NCBI GenBank assembly: GCA_022402505.1
Contig: JAKRSE010000370.1
Location: forward strand, 1 to 6,087
DNA from: Fimbriimonadaceae bacterium
Lineage (GTDB): Bacteria > Armatimonadota > Fimbriimonadia > Fimbriimonadales > Fimbriimonadaceae
DNA: 6,087 nucleotides
Direction: 5' to 3'
Part shown: positions 1 to 5,645 of the stretch, piece after piece
Numbering within the stretch: the stretch's first letter is position 1
How the letters are laid out: each line of letters starts with the position of its first letter
The notes under the pieces: generated by a model
What the model was told of the DNA's origin: nothing
What the model saw: only the letters and a program-made list of their open reading frames with translations
Databases searched by the model: none
Made by a program: the position numbers and the translations under genes

Positions 1-205
1 AGATGGGAATCAGATTCTGGTAGGCGGCGATGCCTCCCAGAACCAGGATCAAGAGAACCTCTTCCGTGGCATAGGCGACGGAGGAGAGGGCGTCCGAGGC
101 GAAGACCGCCAGGCCGAACCGCTTCGGCAGGCGCTCTCGATGTGCGTTCTTGTTCGAAATGGGGCGTCCGAAGACGAGACTCTTCAGCTGTTGCCAGCGA
201 CTCAT
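1..205 (-). CDS. KimA/YdaO-like APC-superfamily transporter, N-terminal fragment (cut by window edge)
   Basis: Only the first 68 residues are present; the gene runs off the left edge. It opens with ATG at 205-203 and begins MSRWQQLKSLVFGRPI. After a charged stretch comes SDALSSVAYATEE (residues 37-49), then the hydrophobic VLLILVLGGIAA (50-61), which continues a membrane segment. The sequence SDALSSVAY followed by a Glu-rich turn is the hallmark of the first unwound helix of KimA/YdaO-type APC transporters. D38 and Y45 have the same 7-residue spacing as the potassium-binding Asp and Tyr that I recall for Bacillus KimA. The likely role is proton-coupled import of potassium at the inner membrane. 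A related amino-acid permease is the alternative. A strong ribosome binding site (TGGAGG, 9-base spacer) supports the start. It lies 37 bases after nagA and probably shares its transcript. Family is well supported; substrate is inferred. Confidence 0.82.
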   Translation of the reverse strand, partial: MSRWQQLKSLVFGRPISNKNAHRERLPKRFGLAVFASDALSSVAYATEEVLLILVLGGIAAYQNLIPI

Positions 206-214
206 GAATGTCGG

Positions 215-220
215 CCTCCA
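215..220 (-). promoter_or_regulatory. Shine-Dalgarno site of the KimA-like gene
   Basis: The minus strand reads TGGAGG here, 9 bases before the ATG at 205-203. It is a near-perfect anti-16S match. It fixes the start of a gene of which only a short N-terminal part is visible. No promoter or terminator is obvious in the 37 bases between nagA and this start. Confidence 0.75.
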
Positions 221-242
221 ATGACAACCGACGGGCCAAAGA

Positions 243-1301
243 TTAGCACCTGTAGACCTGATGTTCGGAGAGGTCGGGCAAAAACGAGACCCAGACCCTG
301 GGCCGACCCGCCATGCCAAGAATCCGGCGCGGGTTCAGGCTGGTCGCCAGAATCGCCGTCCTGAGCCCGAAATCTTCGGCCAAGAGGCGGAACGCGTCCA
401 GCAGGGTGATGCAGCTGCCGGCCAGGGCTCCATTCGAGGCGAGGCGGACATCGTTTTCCCCCTTGACCGTCTCGTGGCCCCACATCGTGAGTCGAGTGCC
501 CGGCGCCAGGCCGGTTGCCGCGCTGCTGTCGCTGACGGCGATCACCCGGGTCGGCCCCTTCGCCTTCACCAGGACCCGGGCGGCGCCCTTCGAAACATGA
601 ATCCGGTCGTAGATCAGCTCGGCATCGACCCGGTCGTCGCTGAGGATCGCGGCCAGGGCTCCCGGGTCGCGGTGGTGCATCGGCCGCATGGCGTTGAAGG
701 TGTGGGTCGCGTGCTTCGCTCCCAGCTTCACGGCTGCCCGCGCCTGTTCGTAGTCGGCGTCGGTGTGCCCCATGCTCACCCGCACCCCGCGCTCGACCAG
801 CCTTCGGATGAGAGCCATGCCGCCGGGAACCTCCGGGGCCAGGGTGATGAGGCGAAGCATCGGATGCTCCAGAACCGAATCCCACCGGCCAGGCCCGGCC
901 GGCGCCTCGGCGATCGCCTCCGGCGGTTGGGCTCCGGGATGCCGCGGGCTGATGAAGGGCCCTTCCAGGTGGAACCCTGGAATCATCGGGTGATCCACGG
1001 GCAGAGAGGCGACCGCTTCGCGCACCGCTCCGGCATCGGCCGTGATCGTCGTCGGCAGGAAGGCCTCATAGCCTTCGTCCGCAAGCCGGTCGGCGAGCTC
1101 CAGAATCCCCGCATGCCCTGCGGTCATCATGTCGAGGCCGTGGGCGCCGTGGATGTGAACGTCGCAGAATCCAGGGACCAGAACCTCGTCCCAGCGATCC
1201 GATTCCACCGCCTCAAGTCGGGGTCCGGACTCGGTCCATTCCACCCGACAGGTACCCAGCCCGGAGCCGTCCGGACGAATCGTGTAGGCGATGCGCTTCA
1301 T
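243..1301 (-). CDS. nagA: N-acetylglucosamine-6-phosphate deacetylase
   Basis: Cytoplasmic amidohydrolase-fold enzyme that converts GlcNAc-6-phosphate to glucosamine-6-phosphate and acetate, in amino-sugar catabolism and cell-wall recycling. The 352 residues show the family motifs in order: HIH (H49, H51), HLEGPF (metal-ligand E113), GHTDA (H179), ATHTFNAM (H200), IHV (H235) and the catalytic D258 in AVSDSS. Spacings of 21 residues (H179-H200) and 35 residues (H200-H235) equal those of E. coli H195-H216-H251. The NGALAGS turn (290-296) also fits. Oddities: YDRIHV replaces the usual DGxHV, and the C-terminal tail lacks the usual GxxxxGxxADL loop, so the protein is somewhat short (E. coli NagA is about 380). 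The start overlaps the dprA stop as ATGA (1301-1298), and no clear ribosome binding site precedes it, so translation is probably coupled to dprA. No nagB or sugar transporter is visible. Confidence 0.93.
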   Translation of the reverse strand: MKRIAYTIRPDGSGLGTCRVEWTESGPRLEAVESDRWDEVLVPGFCDVHIHGAHGLDMMTAGHAGILELADRLADEGYEAFLPTTITADAGAVREAVASLPVDHPMIPGFHLEGPFISPRHPGAQPPEAIAEAPAGPGRWDSVLEHPMLRLITLAPEVPGGMALIRRLVERGVRVSMGHTDADYEQARAAVKLGAKHATHTFNAMRPMHHRDPGALAAILSDDRVDAELIYDRIHVSKGAARVLVKAKGPTRVIAVSDSSAATGLAPGTRLTMWGHETVKGENDVRLASNGALAGSCITLLDAFRLLAEDFGLRTAILATSLNPRRILGMAGRPRVWVSFLPDLSEHQVYRC

Positions 1302-2332
1302 GGCCGAAGGGCATACCCGTCCGGGCCGGAAATAATCAAACCGTCCAGCTCCAGATCGGTCAATCGGGAGGCGAGGTCGGCGGGATTCAGGCCGGTGGCC
1401 CGGCCGAGGGCATCCGATCGGAGGGCTCCGCCGGCCAGGGCCGCCAGAATCGGGTCATCCGGCCGTGCCTCGGCTTGGGAGGGCATCGTGATCCCCAACT
1501 GTTCCAGGATCTGGTCCGGGTGGTCGCAGAGTGTCGCGCCGTCCCGGATCAGCGCATGAGAGCCCCGGAACGTCGCCGTGCTGATCTGTCCCGGCACCAC
1601 GAAGACCTCGCGCCCCATCTCCGCCGCCGCCCGGGCCGTGTAGAGGGCCCCAGAGGTCTCGGGGGCTTCGATGATGAGCACGGCATCGACGAGCCCGGCG
1701 ATCGTGTGGTTCCGTTGGAGAAAGTTCTCCACCCTGGCCGTCATCCCCAGCGGGAACTGGGAGAAGACGAGCCCCTGCTCGACGATCCGCTCGAACAGTG
1801 GGCCGTTCGAAGCGGGGTACCAGCGATCCAGGCCGACCGGGAGAACGGCATGAGTCGTCACCCCGGCGCTCAGACTCGCCTGATGAACGGCGGCATCGAT
1901 TCCGAAGGCCCCACCGGAGACCAGAGCGAACCCGGCTGCGCCCAGATGTTCGGCGAACTTCGCGGCGCAGGCCTTGCCGTAGGTGGAGGCCGTGCGAGTG
2001 CCGACGATGGCGAGTCGGGGCTTGGCGAGGGTCTGCGGATCGCCGAGAGCGAAAAGGCCGCCGGGCAGGCCGAATCCAGGCTCCAGGCCGAGATCTTCAG
2101 CCGAGAGGACCATCCCTCCTCGCTCGGCAAACTCGAGGGTGGCGCCCTGATGGATCTTGTCCAGGCGCGAGCGGTCGGCCGGGGTCAGCCGTCCATCCGC
2201 CTTCAGCCGGCCGATCTGGGCCGTGGAAGAAAAGGTTCCCAGACCTTCGAGAAGATCTGGGAACCTGGTTCCGGCCGGATCGACGGCCAGCAGATGCTGC
2301 CAGAGCAACAGGCTGCCTGGAGTCCGAACCAC
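1298..2332 (-). CDS. dprA: DNA-processing protein DprA (Smf)
   Basis: Cytoplasmic protein that binds incoming single-stranded DNA during natural transformation and loads RecA; it also occurs in non-competent species. The 344 residues show an N-terminal helical region (about 1-80), then the Rossmann-like DprA core: AIVGTRTASTYG (108-119), LVSGGAFGID (137-146, family SGxAxGID), AVLPVGLDRWYPASN (162-176), FPLG with ENFLQRNHTIAGL (193-214), IIEAPETSGALYTA (220-233) and FVVPG (244-248). A C-terminal winged-helix-like segment (about 290-344) completes the usual full-length form. The start is a GTG (2332-2330), 16 bases after the PQQ gene stop; only a weak AAGGG lies upstream, overlapping that stop, so the exact start is less sure. 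The gene overlaps nagA by 4 bases. A terminator-like hairpin lies at codons 23-33 on the coding strand (see 2227-2266). Confidence 0.94.
   Translation of the reverse strand: MVRTPGSLLLWQHLLAVDPAGTRFPDLLEGLGTFSSTAQIGRLKADGRLTPADRSRLDKIHQGATLEFAERGGMVLSAEDLGLEPGFGLPGGLFALGDPQTLAKPRLAIVGTRTASTYGKACAAKFAEHLGAAGFALVSGGAFGIDAAVHQASLSAGVTTHAVLPVGLDRWYPASNGPLFERIVEQGLVFSQFPLGMTARVENFLQRNHTIAGLVDAVLIIEAPETSGALYTARAAAEMGREVFVVPGQISTATFRGSHALIRDGATLCDHPDQILEQLGITMPSQAEARPDDPILAALAGGALRSDALGRATGLNPADLASRLTDLELDGLIISGPDGYALRP
2227..2266 (-). terminator. Intrinsic-terminator-like hairpin inside the dprA 5' coding region
   Basis: The arms at 2266-2256 and 2243-2233 are an exact 11-bp inverted repeat (AGGTTCCCAGA and TCTGGGAACCT on the minus strand). 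They enclose 12 bases that can pair further (CTTC with GAAG, mostly). On the minus strand, the direction of dprA transcription, the second arm runs directly into TTTTCTT (2233-2227). Stem plus T-rich tail is the form of a Rho-independent terminator. It starts about 66 bases into dprA. Function is inferred: it could reduce readthrough from the PQQ gene into dprA and nagA, with translating ribosomes preventing termination. Chance in a GC-rich coding sequence is the alternative. Confidence 0.45.
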
Positions 2333-2348
2333 CTGGTGCTCTGCGCCC

Positions 2349-3977
2349 TTACGGTCCGAAGGCTCCGCCGCCGCCGGCTCCGCCGCCTGCTCCGGCCCGA
2401 GGAGGCGAGCCGAGAGGTCGGTCGATCGTCGGATCGATCTTGAGGCTGAAGGTGGTCGAGGACGTGTTGCCCAGCCTATCGGAGGCGGTCACCACGATGG
2501 TGGCCCTTCCGGGTGCGGGAGCCTTGTTGGCGCCGCCGGTGATGATCACCAGCCGGAGGGTGCCGTCGCGCTCAAGAATGTGGACGAACTCCGTTCCATT
2601 GACCGTGACCTTGACCGATTCCGGATTGATGCCGCTGGCGAAGTCCTCGAGCTTGATGATGTACTCAGCCGGGGGCACAGGCGAGACCGCTTCACCGGGA
2701 GTCGGCCAGAGGAGTCGGGCCGTCGGGGCGACCAGGTCGATGCCCTGCTCCTTGTCGAAGCAGAGGAGGCTGCCGTCTCGACCCAGGATCAGAAGGCTGT
2801 TGCCCGCAACGATGGCCGGACCGGCCGGCACGACGTCGTCCGGCTCGGTGACCGCCGCCTGGGCGCCGCCGCCCATTCCGGGCCCTCGGCCGCCTCCGCC
2901 GGGAGCGAAGCCGGGCGGGCCCATCGAACCGGGACCCATGCCGCCGCCGTCGCCCAGGCCGCCGGCCGTCGAAGACGCCGAGCTGCTGGGGATGCCGGGG
3001 ATAACATAGTTCCAGACGATGTCGCCGGTCTTGGGGTCGATCAGGCTCAGGGCCCCGCTGGTGGCGGGCACGGCGATGAATCCGCCGGCAAAGCTGGGAG
3101 CGGCCGCCGCCGACAGCTTGAGATCGAAGCCGCGAGAATTGACCGGGCGACCGTTGAGGTCGTAGGAGAACAGGCGGCCGTTCTCAGAGACGGTCGCCAC
3201 CCCATCCGGGCCCGCCGCAACGCCGAAGGGCAGCTGCTGAGTCGTCTCCCGCTGCCATCGAAGGCTGCCGTTGGCTGACCGGAGAGCGATGACGTAGGTG
3301 CCGGAGGTGAAGTAGATCGAGTCGTTGAAGACGCGGGGGGAAGAGGTGCTCCGGATTCGGCTCAACCGCTGCTGCCATCGGAACTTGCCGGTCAGCGGGT
3401 CGAGGGTGCCGATGGAGTTCTGGGTGAGGAAGACGACGCCCGTCGGGCTGACATCCAGGTTCTGGAAGACTCGGCTGGGGGTCGGGGCGACGCTCCAGGC
3501 CTCGGTGCCGTCCGACACCTTCAGCCCGGCCAGGCCCGTGGAGGCCAGCGGGAAGACCACGACGTCCGAGGCGACGACGGGGGTGCCGCCGATGCCCGCC
3601 GGCGAGACGTGCTGCCAGGCCAGGGTTCCCGTGTCGGCGTTCAGGGCGAAAAGGGTCCGGCCCTCGCTCACTGCATAGACCTTGCCTCCGGAGAAGGTGA
3701 TTCCGTCGCGGAAGGAGCCGGTCAGCGGCTCGCCCGCCGGATACCGCCAGAGCTGGTTGCCGGTCTTGCGGTCCAGAGCGTAGACCCGGCCGCCGACGGC
3801 CACGAAGACTCGGTCCCCGTCCACGGCAGGAGTGCCGGACGGGCTCGCGCTGGTCGCTTCGACCCAACGCCAGGCCAGCGGGGCGGGCCCGTCGAACTGG
3901 GCCTGGCTCGCGCCGGCCAGCAGAAGCGCCGCCGTCAGGGTCGCCGGAGCAACGGGTGAAATCCTAAGTCTTGCCAT
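2349..3977 (-). CDS. Secreted PQQ-like (BamB-type) beta-propeller protein with Ig-like C-terminal domain
   Basis: A 542-residue exported protein. Residues 1-26 form a Sec signal peptide (MARLR, hydrophobic TLTAALLLAGA, probable cleavage after SQA); no lipobox Cys is present. Propeller motifs of the form A-L-D-x-x-T-G-x-x-x-W recur about every 40 residues near 65, 109, 149, 189, 229, 269 and 310 (for example YALDRKTGNQLW and LIDPKTGDIVW), with an eighth blade at 385-412 (LCFDKEQG). A Gly/Met/Pro-rich insert (about 338-372) interrupts blade seven and eight. Residues about 415-515 resemble a bacterial Ig-like domain (VKVTVNG, ATIVVTASDRLGN), followed by a Gly-rich tail. Such proteins are usually periplasmic or surface scaffolds. 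None of the residues seen proves PQQ cofactor binding or dehydrogenase activity. The ATG has GAGGAT 10 bases upstream and a good promoter further up. It is first in the run with dprA and nagA. Confidence 0.85.
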   Translation of the reverse strand: MARLRISPVAPATLTAALLLAGASQAQFDGPAPLAWRWVEATSASPSGTPAVDGDRVFVAVGGRVYALDRKTGNQLWRYPAGEPLTGSFRDGITFSGGKVYAVSEGRTLFALNADTGTLAWQHVSPAGIGGTPVVASDVVVFPLASTGLAGLKVSDGTEAWSVAPTPSRVFQNLDVSPTGVVFLTQNSIGTLDPLTGKFRWQQRLSRIRSTSSPRVFNDSIYFTSGTYVIALRSANGSLRWQRETTQQLPFGVAAGPDGVATVSENGRLFSYDLNGRPVNSRGFDLKLSAAAAPSFAGGFIAVPATSGALSLIDPKTGDIVWNYVIPGIPSSSASSTAGGLGDGGGMGPGSMGPPGFAPGGGGRGPGMGGGAQAAVTEPDDVVPAGPAIVAGNSLLILGRDGSLLCFDKEQGIDLVAPTARLLWPTPGEAVSPVPPAEYIIKLEDFASGINPESVKVTVNGTEFVHILERDGTLRLVIITGGANKAPAPGRATIVVTASDRLGNTSSTTFSLKIDPTIDRPLGSPPRAGAGGGAGGGGAFGP

Positions 3978-3987
3978 CGTGTTGCCG

Positions 3988-3993
3988 ATCCTC
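3988..3993 (-). promoter_or_regulatory. Shine-Dalgarno site of the PQQ-propeller gene
   Basis: The minus strand reads GAGGAT with 10 bases to the ATG at 3977-3975. The spacing is slightly long but the match is good. It supports this ATG over any internal start and keeps the full signal peptide. Confidence 0.6.
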
Positions 3994-4015
3994 AGCCAAG
4001 TGCCGTTTCACCGGC

Positions 4016-4045
4016 AGTATAGCGGGGGAAGGCCGGCGAAGTCAA
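4016..4045 (-). promoter_or_regulatory. Sigma70-like promoter for the PQQ-dprA-nagA run
   Basis: On the minus strand TTGACT (4045-4040, consensus TTGACA, 5 of 6) and TATACT (4021-4016, consensus TATAAT, 5 of 6) are 18 bases apart. Transcription would begin near 4009, giving a leader of about 32 bases. Two GCCGGC palindromic hexamers (4032-4037 and 4047-4052) flank the -35 box and could be a regulator site; this is inference. Confidence 0.6.
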
Positions 4046-4118
4046 AGCCGGCGTCCCTAGCAATGGACGTTCGCCGCCGCCGGAACGTCACGCCGATTCT
4101 GCCGAGTGGCCCCACGAT

Positions 4119-4130
4119 TCTGGGCCCAGA
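4119..4130. repeat. Perfect 12-bp palindrome upstream of the tRNA promoter
   Basis: TCTGGGCCCAGA is fully self-complementary and ends 4 bases before the -35 candidate of the tRNA gene. It lies in the intergenic region between the divergent PQQ and tRNA promoters. It could be an operator or just a GC-rich coincidence; only one copy is seen in the window. Confidence 0.35.
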
Positions 4131-4134
4131 GGCT

Positions 4135-4162
4135 CCGACAGCGGGCGGAGACGCGGTATATT
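4135..4162 (+). promoter_or_regulatory. Candidate promoter of the tRNA-Ile gene
   Basis: CCGACA (4135-4140, 4 of 6 to TTGACA) and TATATT (4157-4162, 5 of 6 to TATAAT) are separated by 16 bases. The predicted start near 4169 leaves a short 5' leader before the tRNA at 4178. The -10 box is convincing, the -35 weak. Confidence 0.5.
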
Positions 4163-4177
4163 TCCAGGTCCACGAGC

Positions 4178-4254
<77 letters not shown>

Positions 4255-4281
4255 TCTGTTTTGGTTTGGTTGGTTATGGGA

Positions 4282-4302
4282 GCATCTCGAGAGCCGAGAT
4301 GC
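4282..4302. terminator. Hairpin between the convergent tRNA and STAS-like gene
   Basis: GCATCTCG (4282-4289) and CGAGATGC (4295-4302) pair perfectly around a 5-base loop. The hairpin lies 1 base after the stop of the minus-strand STAS-like gene and 27 bases after the tRNA 3' end. It could end transcription from both sides. Neither side has a proper T tract following the stem, so an intrinsic terminator is only tentative. It may instead protect the mRNA 3' end. Confidence 0.4.
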
Positions 4303-4303
4303 C

Positions 4304-4591
4304 TCAGAGGGATTCCAGCATGTATTCGGCAACGGTTTCAACCACTTCCTGGACCGCCGCTGAGCACTTTTGGAAGAGGACCTTGTCGAACAAGTCCTCG
4401 CCATAGGTTCTGATCAATTCGCTCATCATTGCGTGGACGAACGACTGGGTTGCTCCTGTGACGCCGGCGAAATTCAAGATGACCGTTTCCCCGGCCGCTA
4501 GAGCCGGCTCGATGCTTTGTCTGCGCAGGTCCCGGGCAAGGTCCTTGTTCTCTGCAAAGGACCCGACGACTGACTCCATATCGATCGTCAT
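4304..4591 (-). CDS. STAS-like domain protein (DUF4325 type)
   Basis: A 95-residue soluble protein that is essentially one small alpha/beta domain. The pattern ETVILNFAGVTGATQSFVHAMMSELI (about 35-60) followed by FDKVLFQKCSAAVQEVVETV (68-87) matches the STAS-like DUF4325 family: a beta strand ending in N/D-F-x-G-V, a loop with T/S-x-SF, then a helix. In classical STAS anti-anti-sigma factors the phosphorylated Ser lies in this loop; S50 is the best positional equivalent here, which is inference. The start is ATG with AGGAT (4605-4601) upstream, overlapping the TAG of the ATPase gene, so the two are translated together. Its role is probably as partner or substrate of that ATPase in a switch. 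The target is unknown. Sampled G+C (about 50%) is lower than in the flanking genes. Confidence 0.75.
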   Translation of the reverse strand: MTIDMESVVGSFAENKDLARDLRRQSIEPALAAGETVILNFAGVTGATQSFVHAMMSELIRTYGEDLFDKVLFQKCSAAVQEVVETVAEYMLESL

Positions 4592-4600
4592 GATGGTTTT

Positions 4601-4605
4601 ATCCT
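4601..4605 (-). promoter_or_regulatory. Shine-Dalgarno site of the STAS-like gene overlapping the ATPase stop
   Basis: AGGAT on the minus strand, 9 bases before the ATG at 4591-4589, shares bases with the ATPase TAG stop (4606-4604). This favours translational coupling and a fixed ratio of the two products. Confidence 0.6.
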
Positions 4606-5575
4606 AGTCGATGAACCGGGGCATTTTGACTCCGGCCTTCTTGCGCTCACGAATTGCGCTGGAGTAGGCGGCTCGAATCGCGGCCAGAAGGGCCACGAAC
4701 TCTGGCGTTTGTCCGAGCGAGAGATCAACGGCGACCACAGTGCCCTTGAAGTACGGGAGGCCTTCGGTCCATCGGTGACGGTCCAGAAACGGATTCGCAT
4801 GTAGGGTTGGAAACCCCTTGATTCTCTTGTCTCTCATGAGCAGCTTGTAGAGTCCGCTCCCGCTGTAGATGACGAACTGGTCCCTGGAAACGACAGCCAT
4901 GGACTTGATGAAAAACAGACCCGCTCCGGCGTTCGTCTCTGTGCCCCCTTCCCGGCGCGTCGTGCCGGTGACGCCCGGGGTTAGTGCGAGTCGAATCGCC
5001 TCTGCTTCGCCTCTGATCCGCCATGACCTACTGATCGAGGACATGATCCCAATTCCGGTGTCCGCGATCCCAAGACGAACCATGTTGTTCTTGGAGTGGT
5101 ACTGAAGCGCCACGAAGGCCCCTGATGACGCCTCTGCATGCTCCAGCACGTTTCGAACGAGCTCGCCGACGACGTACTTGATGGCATCGGCTTGGTCAGG
5201 GAGCAGATGGAGGATCGGGATCATCTCCGAGATGAAGCGGGTCTGCTCCTGAGATGTGCGAATCTGAGTCAGCGGGATGAACCTGCCAGCCGATTCATGC
5301 TTCACGATGGAGTAGGGAGATTCTTTGCCAAGCGCCGCAAAGAGACCCATTCGGTCCAGGTAATGGCCGGAAGCAGCCGTGACGTCGTCGAGCCGCACGT
5401 TCTCTTTGGGCACCTGCCGGCCCAAGGCCGCGACCATCGCCAGGACAGCGGGATGGACGCTGACCCACTTGTCATGCGTCGTGACGTCCAGGACGTGCGG
5501 CTCGGAAGGATCGAACGTTCGGACGAACCGCTCGAAGGTCCGGAGAAAATCCGAGTTGGACAAGTGGATCTTCAC
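4604..5575 (-). CDS. GHKL-type ATP-binding protein with STAS-like N-terminal region
   Basis: A 323-residue soluble protein. Residues about 26-85 (HVLDVTTHDKWVSVHPAVLAMVAAL ending YLDRMGLFAALG) look like a STAS-like strand-helix domain. Residues about 130-285 form a GHKL/HATPase_c domain. The N box is VVGELVRNVLEHA (E138, N142, H146), the G1 box ADTGIGI (D172, G174, G176), and the Gly-rich lid ends NAGAGLFFIKS (215-225). No phospho-acceptor His domain, sensor or membrane segment is present, so it is not a standard sensor kinase. The N box resembles anti-sigma kinases of the RsbW/SpoIIAB kind, and with the downstream STAS-like gene this suggests a partner-switch regulator; the target is unknown. 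The start is GTG (5575-5573), the first possible one after an in-frame TAA at 5587-5585. Hand-counted lines are 52-55% G+C, lower than in neighbouring genes. Confidence 0.82.
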   Translation of the reverse strand: MKIHLSNSDFLRTFERFVRTFDPSEPHVLDVTTHDKWVSVHPAVLAMVAALGRQVPKENVRLDDVTAASGHYLDRMGLFAALGKESPYSIVKHESAGRFIPLTQIRTSQEQTRFISEMIPILHLLPDQADAIKYVVGELVRNVLEHAEASSGAFVALQYHSKNNMVRLGIADTGIGIMSSISRSWRIRGEAEAIRLALTPGVTGTTRREGGTETNAGAGLFFIKSMAVVSRDQFVIYSGSGLYKLLMRDKRIKGFPTLHANPFLDRHRWTEGLPYFKGTVVAVDLSLGQTPEFVALLAAIRAAYSSAIRERKKAGVKMPRFID

Positions 5576-5581
5576 AGGTTC

Positions 5582-5613
5582 ATCTTACCTGTCCAGCGTG
5601 GAATTCGCAAAAA
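5582..5613 (-). promoter_or_regulatory. Weak promoter candidate for the ATPase-STAS module
   Basis: On the minus strand TTGCGA (within 5613-5604) and TAAGAT (5587-5582) are 17 bases apart, each 4 of 6 to consensus. The spacer is mainly one arm of the 13-bp inverted repeat, so a bound repressor would block it. The predicted start falls near the GTG at 5575, which would give an almost leaderless message. Low support; transcription from ppa is the alternative. Confidence 0.25.
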
Positions 5614-5626
5614 CACGCTGGACAGG
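5588..5626. repeat. Perfect 13-bp inverted repeat upstream of the ATPase gene
   Basis: CCTGTCCAGCGTG (5588-5600) and CACGCTGGACAGG (5614-5626) are exact reverse complements, separated by 13 bases (GAATTCGCAAAAA). The repeat fills most of the 70-base gap between ppa and the ATPase gene. On the minus strand its second arm ends in ACAGG, which includes the likely ribosome binding bases of the ATPase gene, 11 bases before GTG. No T tract follows the stem on the minus strand; on the plus strand only AGATTTT follows. It may be an RNA hairpin controlling translation, an operator, a ppa 3' hairpin or an element end. Its presence is certain, its job is not. Confidence 0.9.
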
Positions 5627-5645
5627 AGATTTTGATGTCGCCGGT

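Noticed and set aside
202..885. A 227-codon minus-strand frame inside nagA
   Set aside because: It is a shifted reading of nagA with Arg/Gly/Pro-rich content and no domain, so it is a shadow frame.
261..1559. A 432-codon plus-strand reading frame opposite nagA
   Set aside because: It has no recognisable motif, is rich in Arg, Gly and Pro, and is fully antisense to a gene with all NagA motifs. High-GC codon use opens such frames.
1798..3278. Long plus-strand frames opposite dprA and the PQQ gene
   Set aside because: They overlap each other in different frames, have low-complexity Arg/Pro/Gly content and oppose strongly supported genes.
5581..5583. ATG upstream of the GTG as start of the ATPase gene
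   Set aside because: This ATG is out of frame and reads MNL then TGA; the in-frame TAA at 5587-5585 leaves GTG 5575 as the first usable start.
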